Shown: piece by piece, positions 23,700-29,015 of the stretch
Layout: each line of letters starts with the position of its first letter
How positions within the stretch are numbered: position 1 is the first letter of the stretch
Source of the DNA: an uncultured Eubacteriales bacterium
GTDB taxonomy: Bacteria; Bacillota; Clostridia; HGM11514
Length of the DNA stretch: 29,015 nt
Direction of reading: 5' to 3'
Assembly: GCA_902492655.1 (NCBI GenBank)
Contig: CABUMF010000023.1
Span: forward strand, 1 to 29,015
Translations under genes and position numbers: made by a program
The notes under the pieces: model-generated
The model's input: the letters and a program-made list of their open reading frames with translations, nothing else
Databases searched by the model: none
Told to the model about the DNA's origin: nothing

Positions 23700-25168
23700 T
23701 CTCCCAAAAGTTCCGTCAAATTATAAATCATCACCGCAATCTCGGCTCTTGTAACCGCCTCACGGGGCTTTATCGTATTATTTCGGCTTACAATCCCCGC
23801 ATTAATGCAGTACGCAACATCCTCTTTTGACCAATCGGATATTTCGGCGTAATCGGAAAATCCCGAAAGGCATGACAAATCCGTTTTAATATCCTTTCCG
23901 AAAAGTGCCGCCGCCCTTTTTAGCATTGCGCAAGCCTGCTCACGGGTAATGGTGCCGCTTGGGTTAAACTCGGTATTTGATACACCGCTTATAATGCCGC
24001 AGGCATATGCTATATTAACGCTGTCATAAAACCAATCCTTAGGCGTTACATCGTAAAAGCCCGAATCACAGCTATCGTTAAGCTCAAGAGCATTTACTAT
24101 TATCGTTGAAAATTCCGCCCGAGTCATCGTACTTTGAGGCTCAAATTTATTTTCGCTCTTTCCGCTTATAATGCCTCTTTCATACAATGCTTCGATTTTT
24201 TCCTGCTCCGCCCTTCCTTTTATGTCCGAAAATGCACTGCTCGCCATGTCATAAAGCGACCGCTTGCAGTTTTTCGCGCGCCAAAGAGCCGCAAGAGCGT
24301 AAAAGCCCTGCTCCGTCGCCATTTGATTGACCTCACCGCTCAAGGTATGCTTAAAACCGCCTTTACCGTCATAGTACATAAGCATATTATCAAGCAGGGA
24401 CTTGCCGTTTTTTGTAAACCTTTCATCGTCGATTGAAATTCCCAGCTCGCAAAGTGCAACAATCATTTGCGCACTGCTTTCACAAGAGTTGAATCCGCCG
24501 TTTTCATCTTGCATTTCAGACATGCAAAGCAACGCTTTTTCCGACGCTTCTTTTACATTTTCATCATCCGTGTAACGGGCAAGCGCAGAAAGCGCCATGC
24601 CCGTTATGTCGGGGTCCGATATTTCTCCCGACAAAGCCCAGCCGCCGTCGGGATTTTGTTTATTAAGAATATGATCTACATACATTTCCCTTGTTGCCTT
24701 AACCTTAGCTTCGGTATTTTCCGGAATTTCGTAATTGCCGCAATCAAGAGCAATAAGAGCCCAAATCGCCCCGTTTATCCCCTGCTTTACCGTTTTTTCA
24801 TAATCCGCAAGGGGCTTTATAAGATTAAATCCCGATACATTCTCGGGGTTTTCCCCGATTGCGGTAAGAGTAATCGCAACCCTTGAATACTCGGTATATT
24901 TGTTATTTGATAAAACACCGCCGCAATTTTTAACATATTCCTCAACCGACTTATAATACCTCTCAAAATAGCCTTCGGGCACTTGTATTTCGCTTCTTGC
25001 AAGCCCGAAAACCGCCCAATCTCCGCCTATTGAGCCCAATGTGGGATTTTCCACCGTTTCATAAAGCTGTCGTCCAACCGCCTCCATGCAGGGCTCAAAA
25101 GCAAAAACACCGATTGAAGTATTTAATAAAACTATAACACTTATAAATAAAGAAATCAATCTTTTCAT
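23696..25168 (-). CDS. Secreted alpha/alpha-toroid protein with three SLH repeats
   Basis: A 490-aa cell-surface protein. A signal peptide covers residues 1-23. An alpha/alpha toroid of the terpene cyclase/prenyltransferase type follows at about 30-310. Its repeats show NPDGGWAL, DENGGFNS and GKGGFKH, and they lack an obvious DxDD catalytic motif. Three S-layer homology repeats (about 311-368, 369-433, 434-490; TRAE or TREQ core) should anchor it to cell-wall polymer. The same fold makes the alpha domain of intrinsic factor and transcobalamin, so a corrinoid-binding rather than enzymatic role fits this riboswitch-led cluster. It overlaps both neighbours by 4 nt (ATGA), implying coupled translation in a fixed ratio. 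Confidence 0.82.
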   Translation of the reverse strand: MKRLISLFISVIVLLNTSIGVFAFEPCMEAVGRQLYETVENPTLGSIGGDWAVFGLARSEIQVPEGYFERYYKSVEEYVKNCGGVLSNNKYTEYSRVAITLTAIGENPENVSGFNLIKPLADYEKTVKQGINGAIWALIALDCGNYEIPENTEAKVKATREMYVDHILNKQNPDGGWALSGEISDPDITGMALSALARYTDDENVKEASEKALLCMSEMQDENGGFNSCESSAQMIVALCELGISIDDERFTKNGKSLLDNMLMYYDGKGGFKHTLSGEVNQMATEQGFYALAALWRAKNCKRSLYDMASSAFSDIKGRAEQEKIEALYERGIISGKSENKFEPQSTMTRAEFSTIIVNALELNDSCDSGFYDVTPKDWFYDSVNIAYACGIISGVSNTEFNPSGTITREQACAMLKRAAALFGKDIKTDLSCLSGFSDYAEISDWSKEDVAYCINAGIVSRNNTIKPREAVTRAEIAVMIYNLTELLGE

Positions 25169-28100
25169 TGTATATCCCCTTTAATTTCGCAAAATCTCAT
25201 AAGGATTGACGCAACCTCAGCACGTGTAGCGGACTTTTTCGGAGAAAGCTCGGTTTCACTTGTTCCGCTGATTATGCCCATGTAATTTGCCCAACCGAGT
25301 GCATCCTTTGCCCACTCCGAAGCATCGCTTGCATCGGAAAAGCCGGAAATATCCGCACAATTACTTGTGTCCCAACCGTACTTCTCGGCAAATCTGTAAA
25401 GCACCGCCGCAAGCTGTTCACGGGAAATATCGGAATCGGGCGCAAATTCCTCCTTGCTCACACCGCTAACAATACCACATTCCGCCGCCCAATTAACAGC
25501 CTCCTCATACCAGCTTCCAACCGCAACATCGGAAAATGCGCTTTTGGCATTTGAAGGCTCGGGATTTGCAATTCTGTAAAGAATCGTAACAAGCATTGCT
25601 CTTGACATATTTGTTTCCGGCTCAAAGCCCTTGTCCGTTCCCTGCATAAGATTTTTCTCAAATACATACTTTACACAATCATAATACCATGCATCAGGCG
25701 AAACATCGGCAAACTGCATTTGCGGCGTTTCATCTTCAATCATTTCTTCCTTCGGTTTACTTACATGAGAGGGTGACGAGGGGCCTCCCGAAATCGGCTT
25801 TTCCTCCTCAAATTCTTTCATGAAATCATCGGTATAGTGAAACACAATACTATCACCGTTTTTGACAGCTTGTTCCGCTATACCCTTATCGGGATATGTC
25901 CCGTTAAGCGTGTACATCCAACCCGAAAGCGGCCCGTTTGACTGCTCTGAAAGCCCGTCAATTTCAGTGATGTAATTCCCTCCGGGATTTGAAATCGCAT
26001 ACTTGCCTTCAGTCGCCTTTTCTATAACATCAAGAACTGTTGCACCCGAATCCACCGTAATCGAAGTTTTTGGCATCCATGTAGTAAGATTGCCTTTTTT
26101 AAGCGTATGCACGCTTCCGTCCTCTCCGTGAATTTCGTCACCGAGCAATGTAAAATATACCTTTATCGTGCCTGACGATGAAGGAGCGGAGCTACGCAGA
26201 ATTACAAGCTTTACAGTCTGTTCCCGCTTTCCGTCTGCCGCATGAATTTCAAATTCGTTCTCGCCAGTTTTAAGAGGATAGCTGTCCGAAAGCACCTCGC
26301 CGTTAATTAAAATTTCCGTTCCCTCATCTACTGTCGGGGAAATGGTTATATAGTCTGTTTTGCTGTCTACCGATGAGGTATATAATGTGCCGTCCTCTGT
26401 TTCTTTTTTGGTGGCAGTGCCTTCTGAGAGCTTTATATCCTTAATAAGCTCGGTTAAATCATGTGCAGTCCTTTGAAGCCTCAGAATATAAATCAACGGC
26501 TCCTTATCGCCGTTTTGAACAACAACCCTGACAAGCCTTTCCGATGAGAGTGCAGAGAACCCGATTTCTTCCGTCTCGCCATACGATATGCGAGTATTGT
26601 TTATATAAATATTATCGTCCTCCGACGCACCGTTTACAGAAATCGAAACCACTTCGGCGTCTTTAGCATCCACATCGTAAATTCTTTGCTCGTCGGAAAG
26701 CTCAACCGTTTTTATCTCATCGCCGCACACTACCGCAAAGGAGGAAGGTGCGGCTGTTTTGCCAACCGGCTCAGTACCTTCGGTCGCCTTTAAAACTCCT
26801 GAAATTTCCGGTGATTTCTCCCCAAAGCCCTTGTGCCATATATTAGACGCAGTCACAAGCTTAACATAATGAAATTCCTTTTCGGAGGTGTCAATCGGGT
26901 AACCGTTCTCATCAACCGCCCAGCTTAAATCAAAGCCGTTGGCACTCAAAGAGAAGTCCTCGTTATCCGTATAAGGGTTAACATCTGCACCCTTTGTACC
27001 GTTCGGGAAGCAATCAGCATATCCCCACTTTACGGGATAGCTGTCGGTTACATCTCCGAAAACGGCAATTTCACCGTTTCTTGCAGGCAAAGCAATCCCC
27101 GAAAGCGTCATTTTATCTGAATTTGCAAGGGTGTTCATATTATATACGGCGGATAAGGGGTATGCACCGCAATAGGATGTGCCGTCATTTTTATTTCCGA
27201 AACTGTCTGTCCATGCGGTTTTTCCGCTTGCTGTTTTCTCGTATGTAACAGAGTAGTCCCATGTAACGCCGTCATCGTAATGAGCAGAGCCTGCAAGCGC
27301 ATACCAGTTTTCTCCGTCCTCCGAAACCCAAGCCTGAGCAGGCTCAAAAAAGCTTGTTTTGGTGGAGGTTGATGTATCCTTGCTTGCATTTCCGTACACA
27401 TAAAAGTCAATACCGTATTTGCTGTTGGGATTATCTATTATGGGCTCGTCGTAATAGTATGTAATATATCCGCCGAAATTACCCAGGGAAACAATGCTTC
27501 CGTACAGCGAAACCCACGGAGTTGCGGCGTTTCCGAACCCTACGCCATTTGTATATTGACTGTTAACGCAAAGGTAATCAACCACTCTTTCAGGATAGCC
27601 GGCAGATCTTTGCTTAAGCTCAAAGCTGTATGTATCCTCGGTTTTTCCGTCCCTTGAGGTTACCTTGACGGACTGCCTTTTACTTGTAAGTGTAAGCGAA
27701 TATACACCCTCCTGCACATCACCCAAGCTGACGGTTGCGCCTTCGGGTACTGTGAATTGAAGCGTTTCCTCGGTAACATCGCCCGAGGTAACGATAGTGT
27801 ATGAATACCTATCGGGCGAAAATGCACAGGGATACCAATCACCGCCTCCTGTTGATGCGGATTTTATCTGAGAACCCTCAAAAGTTACATCGGCATTTTG
27901 AACAATAACAGTATATTCGGTAGGCTCGCTTCCAAAAAAGCCGTCATTTCCCTGCTGCTTATTTTTAGTATAGGCTTCGTCGTCCAGCACTTGGATTTTG
28001 ACCGTAACGAAAGCCTTGCCGTTAAAGCCTATATTATCTGTGGTTCCGCCGCCGATAGGCAACTCCGACAGGTTTTCATCATCTACAGAATATCTTATAT

Positions 28101-28758
28101 GCTCAAATGCAGTAGTGCCCGTTACGGAAAGCTTAAACTCCTCCACATCGCTGAAAACAAAGCATTTATACGAATAATGGGTTGCCGAAACACCTGTTCC
28201 CAAAAAAGATTCCCCGTCATCTGAAAGCTTCAGCATTGTTCCTTCGGGATTCCCCTCATATTTTGTGGGCAAAGCGGCACGAGATATGGGAGAAATGCTG
28301 ATACCGTTTGCCTTTATTGTTTTTGTGGTATCACGAGGTCTGGTTACAAGGAAGGTATATACCGTTTTATTATCGGGATTTTCTTTGTCCCAAATCGAAA
28401 TTTTTACATCGGTTTCCCCGAACGGTATATTTTCAAGATATGTTATCGCACCGGATTTAACCGTAACGCTTTGTGACGCACCTGCGGAATCTAAATATTG
28501 CGCTTCGGCATTGAACCTTTCGGTATCGTACACGGTTGTGCTTTGAAGTGTAAGCTTAGTTACGCTGTATTTACTGAGCTCCAGCCTGTACTCGGTATTC
28601 TCCGACGAAAATTCATACTCTGTACGATAGTTTTTAATCGAAGATGCGAGAAATTGAATATTCTCAAAATAGGGCGTGTCCGCACTTTCTTCGGCAAAAA
28701 CGCCTACATTGCACAGCAAAAGCGCAAACACCAATAAAATACTTAAAAACCTTTTCAT
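25165..28758 (-). CDS. Large secreted DUF4430 protein with three SLH repeats
   Basis: A 1197-aa surface protein, first gene after the cobalamin riboswitch. A signal peptide (1-22, cut after VFA) is followed by several beta-sandwich segments of cadherin-like type (about 30-390). A central region of about 390-660 (from YPERVVDYLCVN, including YGIDFYVYGNA) resembles domains in other clostridial and archaeal surface proteins. More beta-sandwich segments follow. A DUF4430 domain lies at about 862-978 with SGWMYTLNGTYPDKG and KNGDSIVFHYT, then a Ser/Pro/Glu linker, then three SLH repeats (about 1015-1197). AGGGGA precedes the ATG. The DUF4430 domain and control by a B12 riboswitch suggest corrinoid capture at the cell surface. 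The roles of the other domains are unknown. Confidence 0.82.
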   Translation of the reverse strand: MKRFLSILLVFALLLCNVGVFAEESADTPYFENIQFLASSIKNYRTEYEFSSENTEYRLELSKYSVTKLTLQSTTVYDTERFNAEAQYLDSAGASQSVTVKSGAITYLENIPFGETDVKISIWDKENPDNKTVYTFLVTRPRDTTKTIKANGISISPISRAALPTKYEGNPEGTMLKLSDDGESFLGTGVSATHYSYKCFVFSDVEEFKLSVTGTTAFEHIRYSVDDENLSELPIGGGTTDNIGFNGKAFVTVKIQVLDDEAYTKNKQQGNDGFFGSEPTEYTVIVQNADVTFEGSQIKSASTGGGDWYPCAFSPDRYSYTIVTSGDVTEETLQFTVPEGATVSLGDVQEGVYSLTLTSKRQSVKVTSRDGKTEDTYSFELKQRSAGYPERVVDYLCVNSQYTNGVGFGNAATPWVSLYGSIVSLGNFGGYITYYYDEPIIDNPNSKYGIDFYVYGNASKDTSTSTKTSFFEPAQAWVSEDGENWYALAGSAHYDDGVTWDYSVTYEKTASGKTAWTDSFGNKNDGTSYCGAYPLSAVYNMNTLANSDKMTLSGIALPARNGEIAVFGDVTDSYPVKWGYADCFPNGTKGADVNPYTDNEDFSLSANGFDLSWAVDENGYPIDTSEKEFHYVKLVTASNIWHKGFGEKSPEISGVLKATEGTEPVGKTAAPSSFAVVCGDEIKTVELSDEQRIYDVDAKDAEVVSISVNGASEDDNIYINNTRISYGETEEIGFSALSSERLVRVVVQNGDKEPLIYILRLQRTAHDLTELIKDIKLSEGTATKKETEDGTLYTSSVDSKTDYITISPTVDEGTEILINGEVLSDSYPLKTGENEFEIHAADGKREQTVKLVILRSSAPSSSGTIKVYFTLLGDEIHGEDGSVHTLKKGNLTTWMPKTSITVDSGATVLDVIEKATEGKYAISNPGGNYITEIDGLSEQSNGPLSGWMYTLNGTYPDKGIAEQAVKNGDSIVFHYTDDFMKEFEEEKPISGGPSSPSHVSKPKEEMIEDETPQMQFADVSPDAWYYDCVKYVFEKNLMQGTDKGFEPETNMSRAMLVTILYRIANPEPSNAKSAFSDVAVGSWYEEAVNWAAECGIVSGVSKEEFAPDSDISREQLAAVLYRFAEKYGWDTSNCADISGFSDASDASEWAKDALGWANYMGIISGTSETELSPKKSATRAEVASILMRFCEIKGDIQ

Positions 28759-28810
28759 AAAAAATCCCCTTCCGCCGTCATTTCGGCAAAAAATTTTTGT
28801 TTACCGCAAT

Positions 28811-28847
28811 AAAAAAAACTGCGGTAATTAATATAAAATTACCACAG
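28811..28847 (-). terminator. Leader terminator of the cobalamin riboswitch
   Basis: On the minus strand CTGTGGTAAT (28838-28847) pairs with ATTACCGCAG (28819-28828) over 10 bp and is followed by eight T's (28811-28818). It lies between the aptamer and the first gene, 52 nt before the start codon. CACAG at 28858-28862 can pair with the CTGTG arm instead, or with an upstream GTGA, giving a plausible antiterminator switch. Confidence 0.85.
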
Positions 28848-28941
28848 CTGAGTGTTCCTGTGACAAATCACAATTCATGCAAGGCAAAGCCCCGGAATAC
28901 TAACCGGCGCCTCATATGAAAATGTTAATAAAATAACATCA

Positions 28942-29015
28942 AAGCAGGTCTTGTGGCTCGTACCATATAGAAAAATCCGCATTTTTGCATCCTGCCTTCT
29001 CAGTTTCCCAATGAC
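28942..29015 (-). promoter_or_regulatory. Cobalamin riboswitch, 3' part (cut by window edge)
   Basis: The minus strand carries GAGCCACAAGACCTGCTT at 28942-28959. As I recall the published B12-box consensus (rAGYCMGgAgaCCkGCcd), it matches at 15 of 18 positions. Upstream of it are GGGAAACTGAGAAGGCAGG-type conserved segments (around 28993-29008) and a variable stem (AAAAATGCGGATTTTT). The 5' half of the aptamer and the promoter lie beyond position 29015. Binding of adenosylcobalamin would shut off the six genes that follow through the leader terminator. Confidence 0.88.

Noticed and set aside
23696..25168. The toroid protein as a terpene cyclase or prenyltransferase enzyme.
   Set aside because: It has a signal peptide, SLH anchors and no visible DxDD-type catalytic motif, and it sits in a corrinoid cluster. 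The fold is shared but an enzymatic role is not supported.
28923..28941. A second Rex-like site (ATGTTA and TAACAT arms) in the riboswitch leader.
   Set aside because: It lacks the TTAACA arm and misses the consensus at several positions. It lies in transcribed leader directly after the aptamer, so an RNA hairpin is more likely.

Overview
The window looks like chromosome of a strictly anaerobic, low-to-moderate G+C Gram-positive bacterium of the class Clostridia, probably Oscillospiraceae/Ruminococcaceae-like. The reasons are the clostridial housekeeping genes (hprK next to murB; darA-holB-ricT), IreB, a long AdhE, [FeFe]-hydrogenase proteins, S-layer-homology (SLH) anchors and strong sigma-A promoters with AT-rich leaders. 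Every gene I can support is on the minus strand, so transcription runs from the right end to the left end. I see no tRNA, rRNA, transposase, integrase, phage gene or CRISPR array.

Layout in transcription order. (1) 29015-19222: the 3' part of a cobalamin riboswitch with a leader terminator, then six tightly packed genes. These are a 1197-aa secreted protein with a DUF4430 domain and three SLH repeats, a 490-aa secreted alpha/alpha-toroid protein with three SLH repeats, a 219-aa membrane-anchored DUF4430 protein, a corrinoid adenosyltransferase (CobO/BtuR), an ECF transporter T subunit, and a fused ECF A-A'-S protein. A toroid plus a DUF4430 domain is the architecture of vertebrate intrinsic factor and transcobalamin, here split over separate polypeptides. 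I read this as a corrinoid capture, import and adenosylation system. (2) 19230-18230: a LysR-type regulator with its own promoter and a palindrome just after its stop. (3) 18191-9478: a near-perfect Rex operator, adhE, a small-molecule kinase-like phosphotransferase, a structured 288-bp spacer, two thioredoxin-like [2Fe-2S] ferredoxins, a sensory-type PAS [FeFe]-hydrogenase homologue, a SpoIIE/PP2C phosphatase and a group-B-like [FeFe]-hydrogenase, closed by a strong terminator. This is an ethanol and hydrogen redox module. (4) 9450-3803: trpS; ireB; darA-holB-ricT; a 56-aa 2[4Fe-4S] ferredoxin; a tRNA1(Val)-type methyltransferase gene with rsmI. (5) 3775-1: the foldase lipoprotein prsA, then hprK, a ROK sugar kinase and the 5' part of murB.

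Two places deserve attention. The first is the riboswitch-led intrinsic-factor-like cluster. The second is the spacer at 14311-14598, which carries two copies of an approximately 80-bp element. Each copy can fold as a 9-bp stem whose 15-nt loop pairs with a downstream GC-rich segment; one base pair changes compensatorily between the copies, and one end of the element supplies the ribosome binding site of the first ferredoxin. I cannot match it to a named RNA or repeat family. No gap between genes exceeds 300 bases.
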